Positions 26,367 through 33,957 of a stretch of 33,961 nt of DNA are shown here, one piece after another. Positions within the stretch are counted from its first letter, which is position 1. Each line of letters starts with the position of its first letter. The notes under the pieces are model-generated. The model was not told where the DNA came from. It ran no database searches and worked only from the letters and a program-made list of their open reading frames with translations. The stretch spans positions 1 to 33,961 of the forward strand of contig DAOVZK010000022.1 of the NCBI GenBank assembly GCA_030635145.1, given 5' to 3'. The position numbers and the translations under genes are program-made. The stretch comes from Planctomycetota bacterium. GTDB taxonomy: Bacteria; Planctomycetota; Phycisphaerae; SM23-33.

Positions 26367-26993
26367 CTAAAGCGTTTTCAGCTCTCTTAGCAGATCGGCA
26401 GCAATATCGGGGTCGATCATGTTGACTTTCCCCGATTTGTCACCGCCCGAACGGGAAAGCAAAAGCGAATTGTTAACAGTCTGCAGGCTGAGATTTCGGC
26501 ATCCTTCCTTCTGTGCAAAATCGCACAACCAATCGGCAAGCTGCGCGTCACCGGTAAATGACCAGCCCCCGACATGTCCATCGACCTGCCTTATCTCCAG
26601 CGGGGCATTGTCGCCGTCGCTGTCGTTCCACATCATCACGTCTGGTAGTTCCAGCTGCGTGTCGACGACCGTCACATTGTACAAACGCGACATTCTTCGC
26701 GTCCCGTGTCCGACTTCGTAACGAAAATCGAACGAGCGCAAAGTCCATGAATCGACCTGCCCGTACGAAACATTAAATGCCCGCGGGGAATGCCCGCACG
26801 AAATCAGGGCAAAATCGCGGTAACGCTGTGGAATGTCGAAGGGATCTTCGCGGGAGAAGCGAAAGCTACGCCCAAACGCATCAGCCGAGATCATTCGAGT
26901 GCGTTTTTCGTGAAAAATACCCATCACCACAAAAGACACCATCGCCGCCAACAAAGCAACGACCAGAATGATCACGAACACTATTATCAGCAA
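26367..26993 (-). CDS. Single-TM protein of unknown function
   Basis: The 208-residue protein has an N-terminal transmembrane helix (about residues 2-26) and a soluble domain with beta-strand-rich sequence: PQRYRDFALISCGHSPRAFNVSYGQVDSWTLRSFDFRYEVG, then TRRMSRLYNVTVVDTQLELPDVMMW. The pattern (FxLISxGHSPRxxN, then FDFxYxxGxG, then a TVxxxxxxLxLP strand) resembles a family of one-TM proteins of unknown function that I associate with planctomycetes; this is recall, not a search. The start is TTG 26991-26993 with a weak GGTGA six nt upstream; no ATG gives a complete TM helix. It lies downstream of the CX4CH gene on the same strand, separated by a terminator. Confidence 0.68.
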   Translation of the reverse strand: MLIIVFVIILVVALLAAMVSFVVMGIFHEKRTRMISADAFGRSFRFSREDPFDIPQRYRDFALISCGHSPRAFNVSYGQVDSWTLRSFDFRYEVGHGTRRMSRLYNVTVVDTQLELPDVMMWNDSDGDNAPLEIRQVDGHVGGWSFTGDAQLADWLCDFAQKEGCRNLSLQTVNNSLLLSRSGGDKSGKVNMIDPDIAADLLRELKTL

Positions 26994-27040
26994 AATTATT
27001 CACCAAATTCAAAGGCAGTTGCAAACCGAGCCGCTACGTT

Positions 27041-27069
27041 AAAAACCCACGCCCAAAAAACGTGGATTT
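27041..27069 (-). terminator. Intrinsic terminator of the CX4CH protein gene
   Basis: CCACG (27047-27051) and CGTGG (27061-27065) form a stem; read on the minus strand, AAATCCACG-loop-CGTGG is followed by GTTTTTAAC. It lies 18 bp after the stop codon at 27087. The sequence closely matches the hairpin at 9472-9505, so this terminator shape is a repeat in itself. Confidence 0.7.
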
Positions 27070-27086
27070 CTATGGTTAACTAAAAG

Positions 27087-28394
27087 CTATTCCAAAGGTT
27101 CGCTCGGAACAGTATCGGTAGCTTCTCGATCTTTAGGAACGACCGGTAGTTCCGGCATTCCAGCAGTGTTTAACTTCATCCCAAACGGTGCGACATACTC
27201 AAGGTGATAATCCGGTGCCACTGGGCCCTTGAGAGATTTTATCCATTTCAGGGTCGACTTGTATGTCGGGTCGTTAACCGAAGAAAATGCCGGTTTTATT
27301 GATTGCCCGTTTATCTTGGGATGTTTAAATTTCGCAACCTTAGGTGTCAATCCATATTGCAGCAGCAGTGAGTCGGCTGCCTTGTCGCGGTCGATCAACG
27401 GCCGACCCCTGGACGACGACCCCACGAGAATGATGAAATTGGTGTAATTAACCCTGTCGTTAGCCTTGCCGGGAAGGACGAAGAATTTCAGGCCGCCGTT
27501 GACTTTAGGTCCACCATGACATTGGGGGGTGGCACAGAACTGACGAACCTTCACCCAGGCGGTTCTGCGAAACTTGATGAAAAATTTCGGATTCTTCGTA
27601 ACGTGAATGTCCTTGAGCAACCCATACTCGTTGGGCATTTCCAGAAGCATCTCCCGCGCCTGTTTGAAACGTGATTGCGAGCGGAACTTTTTCTTGGCTT
27701 TGAGGCTGTCCCAGCCCGGCAGCCCGCTGCCTTCCATCGCTTCGATAAATCGATTTTGTGCATCATTCTTAAACTGGATGCCGATTCCCTTGTCATTTTT
27801 CCGCAGCTCCATCAGCCGTATCCAGTAAATATCCTGATCGCTGAGAAGATATTTGTCCAGAATCTTTACCTTCGGTGGCCTGGCTCCGGAAACCGCGGTA
27901 CCTGTTAGTTTTTTTTTCTTGGCATCGAGAATTTTTAACGTTGCCGCGATCTGTCTTTTCAGCAGCGTAGCCCGAGGATAATTTTTTTGCAACTCGAGCG
28001 CCTTGCCCAAATCCTTCTCCGCCAGCCGCAACAACTTCGAATCGTCGGAATGCTTTTCCCAAACCCAATTGGCCAGCTTGTAGTAATCCTCGGGGTTGGC
28101 GGTGTCTATTTTCGTTCGCTTTGTGAGGTACTCGTCCATTGGGGTGACATAGGGCTTGATGGACCTGACCTGCTCGCGGGAGAATTGATGTTTGCCGAAT
28201 TTGGTTTTAATCGTGATGGTTTCTTTGTCCCCAGTAACCGTGCCGGTAAACGTTTTACCGTCTTTGAGGAGAACCACCTTCTGCCCCGCGGTTTTTGCAT
28301 CATCTCCAAAAGCATTGCCCAACATCAGCACTGCAACCAGCGACGAGATCAGCAGCACACACATTCCCGCAGTGATAGTAACTTTTTTTGTCAT
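27087..28394 (-). CDS. Secreted protein with CX4CH motif
   Basis: From ATG 28392-28394 (GAGG seven nt upstream) the protein has 435 residues with a signal peptide (VTITAGMCVLLISSLVAVLMLGNAFG). Residues 38-82 form a small beta domain (VVLLKDGKTFTGTVTGDKETITIKT-like strands) that could be SH3-like. Helical TPR-like sequence follows (103-160). At 287-293 there is CATPQCHGG: a Cys-X4-Cys-His arrangement instead of CXXCH. Similar CX4CHGG motifs occur in planctomycete proteins with cytochrome-c-like segments (recall), so heme attachment is possible but unproven. The C-terminus (about 395-435) is Pro/Glu-rich. The open frame extends to 28454, but the signal peptide and Shine-Dalgarno favour 28394. 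Confidence 0.75.
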   Translation of the reverse strand: MTKKVTITAGMCVLLISSLVAVLMLGNAFGDDAKTAGQKVVLLKDGKTFTGTVTGDKETITIKTKFGKHQFSREQVRSIKPYVTPMDEYLTKRTKIDTANPEDYYKLANWVWEKHSDDSKLLRLAEKDLGKALELQKNYPRATLLKRQIAATLKILDAKKKKLTGTAVSGARPPKVKILDKYLLSDQDIYWIRLMELRKNDKGIGIQFKNDAQNRFIEAMEGSGLPGWDSLKAKKKFRSQSRFKQAREMLLEMPNEYGLLKDIHVTKNPKFFIKFRRTAWVKVRQFCATPQCHGGPKVNGGLKFFVLPGKANDRVNYTNFIILVGSSSRGRPLIDRDKAADSLLLQYGLTPKVAKFKHPKINGQSIKPAFSSVNDPTYKSTLKWIKSLKGPVAPDYHLEYVAPFGMKLNTAGMPELPVVPKDREATDTVPSEPLE

Positions 28395-28924
28395 GTCAAA
28401 CCTCATTCCGTCATATCTGTTCTTAAATCTTAAATCTGCAAAAACATCACCCAAGCAAGATCATAAACTCCGTGTGCGTATATGTAAAGACACACTCCGG
28501 AACTTATGGATAGGCTTTTTTTGTACCGCCTTTTACCTATCCCATTATTCGGATGAACTAGAGCATCTCAAAGTTGACAGTTCGCTTTTTGCTGGCTTGC
28601 TTTGCCCGTGGCGGCGTCAGAAACATTTCGGAATATGGATGATATGCCTCATGTTTCTTCCTTGCCACGAACAAACCCGCATCGCAAAAATATGAACTGG
28701 CAACTTTTCAATGCTCTAAAAAACCTTTGTCCCTTTATTTCGGCATAATAGGGGGAGAAATGTTAAGAGTTACGCTAAAAGTTCTTATAAAATATGCTGT
28801 TACCGTTAATGCGGTTTTCTCGCCCGACACGCCAAAACTGCGCATAAACGCACAAAAACCGAAAATAAGGGCGATTTTTAGAGCATTACCCCGGTAAAAA
28901 GCAAAAGTATGAGATGAAAAAAAC
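28395..28924. other. Intergenic region before tRNA-Cys
   Basis: This 530-bp gap holds the 160-bp element at 28559-28718 and a single TAGAGCATT end at 28879-28887. Promoter(s) for the leftward gene at 28394 must lie near its left edge. A 45-codon ORF at 28760-28897 has a GGGGGAG box only 2 nt from its ATG; I do not accept it as a gene. T-rich sequence right after tRNA-Cys (minus strand, 28919-28924) may end that transcript. Confidence 0.5.
28559..28718. repeat. 160-bp MITE-like element with 25-bp ends and TA flanks
   Basis: The ends 28559-28583 and 28694-28718 match as inverted repeats at 21 of 25 positions (TAGAGCATCTCAAAGTTG against TAGAGCATTGAAAAGTTG). The outermost TA on both sides could be a target duplication, as made by Tc1/mariner-IS630 transposases. 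No ORF inside is supported. Related ends occur at 16301-16322 and 28879-28887. Confidence 0.75.
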
Positions 28925-28998
28925 AGGCGGCGGTGGGATTCGAACCCACGAATAACGGATTTGCAATCCGTCGCCTTAGTCCACTTGGCTACGCCGCC
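28925..28998 (-). tRNA. tRNA-Cys (GCA)
   Basis: The cloverleaf is complete on the minus strand: acceptor GGCGGCG/CGCCGCC, D arm GCC...GGC with GG in the loop, anticodon arm ACGGA-TTGCAAA-TCCGT (anticodon GCA), 5-nt variable loop, T arm GTGGG-TTCGAAT-CCCAC. The discriminator base is U73, the cysteine identity element. CCA is not encoded. It lies 284 bp from tRNA-Glu on the same strand. Confidence 0.97.
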
Positions 28999-29240
28999 AC
29001 GTTCTTTTTGAAAAGCACTTACGCGACTGTCTCGGGCTGCCGCAAATTATTACACCAACACCCAAACCGCGTATAAAAATGTCCACTTTTCACCATCAAT
29101 CCGCATTCGGATCGACAATCGTCCGGGTAGATTACACACGCCCCTTGCTGCTGTCAAGGATATTCCAAACAGATGCTCCACGACAAACCACCGCCTCCAA
29201 ATTCATTCCAGGTTAAATTCAGGGCGTTACGTAAAAAACG

Positions 29241-29277
29241 TAAAAAAAGGACGCAACTCGTTTTGAATCGCGTCCTT
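29241..29277 (-). terminator. Intrinsic terminator after tRNA-Glu
   Basis: On the minus strand AAGGACGC (29277-29270) pairs with GCGTCCTT (29254-29247), with a 15-nt loop, and runs into seven Ts. It is 6 bp downstream of the tRNA-Glu 3' end, so tRNA-Cys probably has its own promoter. The region 29000-29240 shows nothing else. Confidence 0.85.
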
Positions 29278-29282
29278 AACAC

Positions 29283-29355
29283 TGACCCCACGGAGACTCG
29301 AACTCCGGTTGCCGGGATGAGAACCCGGTGTCCTAGGCCACTAGACGATGGGGCC
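29283..29355 (-). tRNA. tRNA-Glu (CTC)
   Basis: The minus strand folds as acceptor GGCCCCA/TGGGGTC (with one G-U pair), D arm, anticodon arm CCGGG-TTCTCAT-CCCGG (anticodon CTC), and T arm CGGAG-TTCGAGT-CTCCG. Discriminator is A; CCA is not encoded. CTC reads only GAG, so a separate tRNA-Glu(TTC) must exist elsewhere. Confidence 0.96.
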
Positions 29356-29485
29356 ATGAAGGCGTCGCAAATTTGCCTGTGCAACTGCGTCGCCGCCACT
29401 CGGCACCCACCCGCAATGTCGCGGGTAATGGTGAAGAAGCATCGTATCAATTGAACAAAGAAAATCAACGGATTTCCCCAGGATT

Positions 29486-29569
29486 TTTTAATTAACGTCC
29501 TTCGGACGAACTTTGTCGACCCAGCTTCAACGCGGGGGCAACAAATACAAATTCCTATACAATTAAATT
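29486..29569. repeat. Diverged, inverted copy of the 9291-9374 element core
   Basis: About 84 bp align with the reverse complement of 9291-9374 with roughly a dozen mismatches; shared stretches include TTAATTAACGTCCTTCGGAC and ACAATTAAATT. The 27-bp palindromic ends present at 9265 and 9417 are missing here, so core and ends can be separated. It lies between tRNA-Glu and a terminator. Confidence 0.8.
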
Positions 29570-29592
29570 ATCGTAGCCCCAATTTGTACAAA

Positions 29593-29622
29593 AACTGACC
29601 GATTCGAGTCAATCGGTCAGTT
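29593..29622 (-). terminator. Intrinsic terminator of the basic repeat protein gene
   Basis: ACTGACCGATT (29594-29604) and AATCGGTCAGT (29611-29621) form a perfect 11-bp stem with a 6-nt loop. On the minus strand it is followed by TTTTG. It lies about 50 bp after the stop codon at 29670. Confidence 0.88.
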
Positions 29623-29669
29623 CGGAAAGTTGAAACGCATTACAAGGGATAGAAGCATAAATTTCGAGT

Positions 29670-30374
29670 CTATCGTCTCGATCGACGCCCGGAGCGCCTG
29701 TCCTTGCGGTTCTTTCGATCCTTGCGATCCTTCCGGTCTTTCCGGTTCTTGTGGCCCTTGTAACGTTTTACGGTATTATATCTGTCGTAGCGTTCACTAC
29801 TATAGTCACGGCCTGTTCCTATGCTAACCGTAAACCCACCTCTCGAATATTCGAAAGACGAATTGCTGTCGTTATTCCACCTATTACCACGCTCGTAGTG
29901 CCGCTGGTATTTCCGATCCGGTACGTGAACCTTCACCCACTGCACTTCGTTTCGGTATCCTGTTCGCTTTACTCGCACGCGAACTTTGTATGCCTCGCGA
30001 ACAGTCCGATAGACGGTCCTTTCGTATGGCACACGAACCCTTTCGTAGGTGGTGACCGGTACCTCGACGTCCTTCCACACGTACCTGATTTTCGTGACGC
30101 CGCGGCGACGGCCCGGACGTTCAATTGCGACGCGCTGGCGTTCGTAGCGATACGTCGTCACAGCCCGGCGCTCATAACGATACTCGATCACGGTAAAAGC
30201 TTTTCGGACAGTCCTGTAACGTATTTGCGTTTCGTAGTCGTAGTAGGTGTACGGAACGGAAACGACCTTTTTCACCCACTTTGTCGACGCCTCTGCTCGT
30301 TGTTCGGTGATGAAAAGAAAACCCGCAATCAAAACCAAAAACATTATTCCGTATTGTAGTGTTGTGCGTTTCAT
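29670..30374 (-). CDS. Secreted, very basic YTV-like repeat protein
   Basis: The 234-residue protein has a signal peptide (QYGIMFLVLIAGFLFITEQRAEA) and then a long run of alternating beta-type repeats rich in Tyr, Arg, Thr and Val (VPYTYYDYETQIRYRTV; VIEYRYERRAVTTYRYERQRV; VPVTTYERVRVPYERTVYRTV). The pattern recalls YTV repeats of planctomycete surface proteins, though far more Arg-rich. Residues 165-200 form a Ser/Asn/Gly-rich linker. The C-terminus is a run of KDR/KNR triplets (KDRKDRKDRKNRKDR) ending in RRSGRRSRR. Such charge suggests binding to anionic polymer (cell-surface polysaccharide, DNA) in the periplasm or wall. AAGGA is about 8 nt upstream of the ATG and a strong terminator follows, so it is a single-gene transcript. 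Confidence 0.78.
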   Translation of the reverse strand: MKRTTLQYGIMFLVLIAGFLFITEQRAEASTKWVKKVVSVPYTYYDYETQIRYRTVRKAFTVIEYRYERRAVTTYRYERQRVAIERPGRRRGVTKIRYVWKDVEVPVTTYERVRVPYERTVYRTVREAYKVRVRVKRTGYRNEVQWVKVHVPDRKYQRHYERGNRWNNDSNSSFEYSRGGFTVSIGTGRDYSSERYDRYNTVKRYKGHKNRKDRKDRKDRKNRKDRRSGRRSRR

Positions 30375-30693
30375 TTTACTGTTCCTTTCACGGTAATATT
30401 TTTGGTAACCTCTAAAAATTCGATTTTTTACTACGCATGCCGCCTTAAAGTCCAGTGTTTACTGTTCGTTGTGGGAGGCGGTTTAGCAGATTGTCAAATA
30501 ATTAGAAATACCCTTTTTATAAAACTCTCTACTTCATTCATTCTTTAGAACCGCGGTTGTTCTAACAGTACTAACGCTGGGGGCGGAGAATTATTGTCAA
30601 AATCTACACTGGGAACCAAAATCTTTGAGGATATGCAGCGGCTTAATGCCGATAAGGCACGACCAATAAACCACTTAAACAGGTAAGGGTGAT
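30375..30693. other. Intergenic region, 319 bp
   Basis: Both flanking genes run leftward, so this gap holds the promoter of the basic repeat protein and the 3' region of the GHKL ATPase gene. I see only a loose pairing of GCCGCCT (about 30440) with AGGCGGT (about 30476). There is no convincing RNA gene, repeat family or promoter. Confidence 0.5.
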
Positions 30694-32037
30694 TTAGAAC
30701 GCAAACGGTGTGGGAACAGGAATTTTTATCGACACGCGTGTCCCTTCACCCGATTTGCTGGTGATACCGATATTACCCCCGTGCTCGCGGAAGACTTCTC
30801 GCGCGTAGGCCAGGCCGATACCTTTGCCCCCAATTTGAACCTCACGCCCGTAAACATTACTGCTGTGTGGTAGCACTTTGCGAAAATGTTCACGCCGCGG
30901 AGAATAACCCCAAAACGTCGCGTACGGTAAGTGCTCGCGCGGAATCCCGATCCCCTCGTCGCTTATGGTGAGGCATATCCACTCACGCCCTTCAATCATT
31001 GGGCAGGTCAATTTCAAACTAATCGCCGGATCCGGATTATCGACATCGTGTTTCGGTAGCGGCTGGGCGACCCAGACACCATGCGAGGGTGCGTACATTT
31101 TTGAGCTGGCACTTAAGGCGTTGTTGAGTATCTCCTTGATCGACCATTCCACACGCCGGATGTCCGTACAAATTTCCGGCACGTGAGAAAGTTTGGCACT
31201 GACGTATCTGCGGTGAACGACGGGCTGGCGTTGCTGGTCGATATATTCCACCGCCGCCATCAGCCGCAGATTTTCCGCTGCCCGCCAAAAACGATACTGC
31301 ATATATTCCCGCCCAGCCTTATTGGCAGATTCGCGACACAACTTTACCCGCTCGGGGTCGGCCCGCACCATATACTCAAGTAACATGTCCCGAATAACGC
31401 TGCTGATTTTCGTCGTGGGGCAGAAAAACGCGATGTTCCGCTGCGGAATAACCCCACTCCATGACTGATAGGTGGTGTTGGCGATGTACAGCATGCGAAG
31501 GTTGCTCGTGTTGATGCGATACATTTCACTAATGCGCCGCTGTGTTTCGGGATTCGTTATCATCTTTCCCGTCGCCGGTAATGCCGGAAGCATCATCTCG
31601 AAATTCCCAAACTGTCCGACAATTTTTTGCAACAGGCCACAATATTCTTGACGCGACTCGAGTATCCTCCGCCACCGGGCCATGAACCGCGAATCATCCA
31701 TTTTCATTATCTCGTCCAGCAGCAATTTCAGCTCCCCCCCCACTTCCCGAAGATTCTGAAGCATGGTCAAATTCTCAATCTTACCGGCCCCACGCGGGAA
31801 TATGCACTTCGTACTGCTGAGAACCCCACCGCAAAGCTCGTCGACTTCCGTGGTGAGTTTTTCGTAACGGTCAATGCTGCTTCGGATTTTAGCAGTTATG
31901 CTACGGAGATACTTTTTCAGCCCTTGGTCGGTTTTACCCTTAGATCTGCGAGCCTCTAACCACGAAACGGCATTAGAAAAATCCCCGAGCGTTTCGAGTC
32001 GGTACAGCCCGGACTTTTTTTGGAACCAGTTAAACAA
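30694..32037 (-). CDS. Cytoplasmic GHKL ATPase, histidine-kinase-like
   Basis: The C-terminal third is a histidine-kinase-type ATPase: N-box at about 297-310 (EWSIKEILNNALSAS), G1 DEGIGIP from 360, G2 GGKGIGL at 403-409, and the last strands GGNIGITSKSGEGTRVSIKIP. The N-terminal 290 residues are helical (DRYEKLTTEVDEL; REVGGELKLLLDEIMKM) with no transmembrane segment, PAS, GAF or HAMP signature. A dimerisation His is not obvious; SAKLSHVPE near 284 is in the wrong place for a DHp helix. No response regulator is adjacent. The start is probably TTG 32035-32037 with GGGAG six nt upstream (447 residues); a TTG five codons upstream is possible. It may be an orphan kinase or a non-kinase GHKL protein. 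Confidence 0.72.
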   Translation of the reverse strand: MFNWFQKKSGLYRLETLGDFSNAVSWLEARRSKGKTDQGLKKYLRSITAKIRSSIDRYEKLTTEVDELCGGVLSSTKCIFPRGAGKIENLTMLQNLREVGGELKLLLDEIMKMDDSRFMARWRRILESRQEYCGLLQKIVGQFGNFEMMLPALPATGKMITNPETQRRISEMYRINTSNLRMLYIANTTYQSWSGVIPQRNIAFFCPTTKISSVIRDMLLEYMVRADPERVKLCRESANKAGREYMQYRFWRAAENLRLMAAVEYIDQQRQPVVHRRYVSAKLSHVPEICTDIRRVEWSIKEILNNALSASSKMYAPSHGVWVAQPLPKHDVDNPDPAISLKLTCPMIEGREWICLTISDEGIGIPREHLPYATFWGYSPRREHFRKVLPHSSNVYGREVQIGGKGIGLAYAREVFREHGGNIGITSKSGEGTRVSIKIPVPTPFAF

Positions 32038-32280
32038 ACAAGACTCCCACAAAATATGAGATCACAATCCCAACGCCACGCCTTCAGAATAACCGTAATA
32101 ACCCAAGCCTTACAGCTAAAAAGTTCGCATCAGTTACCCAAAATTTTCAGAACCGTTATTTGGGGTCTGAAAACCAGACATAATTTATGCACGCCCGACA
32201 GCATGGATTGCCATGTAACGCTAAGTTTTTGTTTCTGTAAAGATTTATCGGCAAATGCGTTGGTTTTTGGCGAGAATACC

Positions 32281-32309
32281 TTGACAGCTACCCTCAGAGG
32301 TGATACCTT
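32281..32309 (+). promoter_or_regulatory. Sigma-70 promoter of the initiator tRNA gene
   Basis: TTGACA (32281-32286), a 17-bp spacer, and TACCTT (32304-32309) preceded by TG at the extended -10 position. Transcription would start about 15-18 bp before the mature 5' end at 32334. Confidence 0.7.
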
Positions 32310-32333
32310 CCCTCCTCGCGAATTAACATTGAT

Positions 32334-32407
<74 letters not shown>

Positions 32408-32420
32408 GTTGTTGTAAGTA

Positions 32421-32457
32421 AGGTAGGAGTAGCATTTTAGCTGCCCCTGCCTTTTTG
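32421..32457 (+). terminator. Intrinsic terminator of the initiator tRNA
   Basis: AGGTAGGAGTAGC (32421-32433) pairs with GCTGCCCCTGCCT (32440-32452) through a 13-bp stem with one mismatch and two G-T pairs, with a 6-nt loop, followed by TTTT. If the tRNA end is the attachment site, this terminator is inside the integrated element. Confidence 0.7.
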
Positions 32458-32483
32458 CATATATGGACTGAAATAGGCGAAAA

Positions 32484-32521
32484 TGTCATCAAATTGTCAT
32501 CATTTGATGCGTAATTGTCAT
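32484..32521. promoter_or_regulatory. Three TGTCAT repeats upstream of the integrase
   Basis: TGTCATC occurs at 32484-32490 and 32495-32501, and TGTCATA at 32515-32521, spaced 11 and 20 bp (about one and two helical turns). CATCAAA and TTTGATG form an inverted repeat across the first two. Position between tRNA and integrase fits arm-type integrase sites or an operator for the integrase gene. Function is inferred. Confidence 0.5.
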
Positions 32522-32591
32522 ATCATTCAGTCGTTATCGCCGTGGGAGCAACCCTTGGTAGACTCGTATGAGTCGGAAAGGATTGCTAACC

Positions 32592-33875
32592 ATGGCCTGT
32601 CTGTTCAAACGTGGGAAAAAGTTTTGGATCAGTTTTCGCATCAACGGCAAACTGTTCCAACGGTCATTGAAAACGGATGATCGTCGTATCGCTCGTGAAA
32701 AGATTCGGCAACTCGAATACGAACTTTCGCGTGGCGAGCTTCAAAATGTTAGCCGTACCCCCTTGCCAAAGATTCTCGAAAATTTTTGCAATTTTTTGCG
32801 AACAACCCGTACCCCAAAATCGGCCAAAAATGTCTTCAATCGCCTTCGCTCAGTCTTTGGGCCGGTATCCCCATCGCTGAAACATTGCCCGCCTGGCTCG
32901 CAGGAATCAAAAACATTTCGCGTTACAGAATATGACAAGTTTGCAGGCAGGCATCTACCAGCCAAGCTTCTCGAAGACGTCACCCCAGCCGCTCTTAATT
33001 GCTGGCTGGATGCCCGAGCCCAGGAGGAAAACTGGGCACCAAAGACAGTCAATAACTATCGCCAGACACTTCACCGCCTATTCAGTTATGCGATTAAACG
33101 GCATAATTACATCAGCCGAGATCGACGATATCCAAACCCAGCAGGTGGTGTCGAGCGAAGAAAAGAACCAGCTTTGGAAATTCGTTTTCTGACAATTGAT
33201 CAGATCGATGAACAATTGGAAACATTGAAAAATTATCCAACAATTCACGCCATAGTCGCGACGCTTATTTACGCTGGCCTGCGTCGGGAAGAAACAACCT
33301 GGCTGACCACCCGGGATGTCGATTTAGAAAGCCGCCTTATCCGCGTTCAGGCCAAGACTATTGATGGCGAATTCTGGCAGCCGAAAACCAAACGCAATCG
33401 CGTTATCCCTATCAGCAACGCTTTATTTGCAATACTTTCAAAATTCCATAGACCTCTTTCCGAAAGTATTTGGTTTTTCGCATCTCCCAAAGGTAACCGC
33501 TGGGACCCTGATAACTTTTCACACGATCTTAGGGATATCAATCGCAAGCACAACCTGACATGGAGCAGCTTGGTTTACCGACATACCTTCGGTAGCCATC
33601 TGGCTCAGAAAGGCGAAAGCCTTTACAAAATTAGCACACTGATGGGCAACAGCCCTGAAATCTGCCGCAAGCACTACGCAGCCTTGATACCAGAGCAGAT
33701 GACTGATGTGGTAGAGTTTGGGCAATCTAAAAATGTGCCGAAACTACCCGATGACGATGGTGCTAAGGCCATGCTTGAAAAGATTCTCCAGAAACTTGAT
33801 GGCGTTGAAGATAAGAGACATATCCAGGGCCTACGCACACTTTTTTGCTATCGTAATTGTTTTGCTCATATGTAA
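32592..33875 (+). CDS. Tyrosine recombinase (integrase) of an element in tRNA-fMet
   Basis: The 427-residue protein integrates and excises DNA through a Tyr nucleophile. N-terminal residues 1-50 (ACLFKRGKKFWISFRINGKLFQR) resemble an arm-binding domain, a core-binding domain follows (about 85-180), then the catalytic domain. The first Arg is in GLRREE (Arg231), Lys is in KTKRNR, the second Arg is Arg330 in VYRHTF, and the nucleophile is Tyr362 in RKHYAAL. Both conserved His positions are changed: Leu327 instead of His in HxxR, and Asn353 instead of His in GHS. The frame opens at ATG 32568, but ATG 32592 has AAGGA nine nt upstream and fits the family N-terminus. The C-terminus extends about 65 residues past the Tyr. 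Cargo genes lie beyond the window. Confidence 0.92.
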   Translation: MACLFKRGKKFWISFRINGKLFQRSLKTDDRRIAREKIRQLEYELSRGELQNVSRTPLPKILENFCNFLRTTRTPKSAKNVFNRLRSVFGPVSPSLKHCPPGSQESKTFRVTEYDKFAGRHLPAKLLEDVTPAALNCWLDARAQEENWAPKTVNNYRQTLHRLFSYAIKRHNYISRDRRYPNPAGGVERRKEPALEIRFLTIDQIDEQLETLKNYPTIHAIVATLIYAGLRREETTWLTTRDVDLESRLIRVQAKTIDGEFWQPKTKRNRVIPISNALFAILSKFHRPLSESIWFFASPKGNRWDPDNFSHDLRDINRKHNLTWSSLVYRHTFGSHLAQKGESLYKISTLMGNSPEICRKHYAALIPEQMTDVVEFGQSKNVPKLPDDDGAKAMLEKILQKLDGVEDKRHIQGLRTLFCYRNCFAHM

Positions 33876-33913
33876 TTGTGTATGATTAGCCGATATGATT
33901 TTTGTAAAGAGTT

Positions 33914-33927
33914 GGTGATGGATCACC
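33914..33927. promoter_or_regulatory. Palindrome upstream of the next gene, possible operator
   Basis: GGTGAT-GG-ATCACC is a perfect 6-bp inverted repeat about 30 bp before a start codon. In an integrated element such a site often binds a small HTH regulator. No protein is visible to confirm it. Confidence 0.35.
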
Positions 33928-33957
33928 GACAAATAGCAATTTTTGCAAGGATGCGAT

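Noticed and set aside
28760-28897. 45-codon ORF with a GGGGGAG box just upstream
   Set aside because: The spacing to the ATG is only 2 nt, the product is not recognisable, and its end runs into a repeat end (TAGAGCATT).
30694-32037. Classical two-component sensor kinase
   Set aside because: No transmembrane segment, no HAMP, no convincing DHp His, and no response regulator nearby; kept as a GHKL ATPase only.
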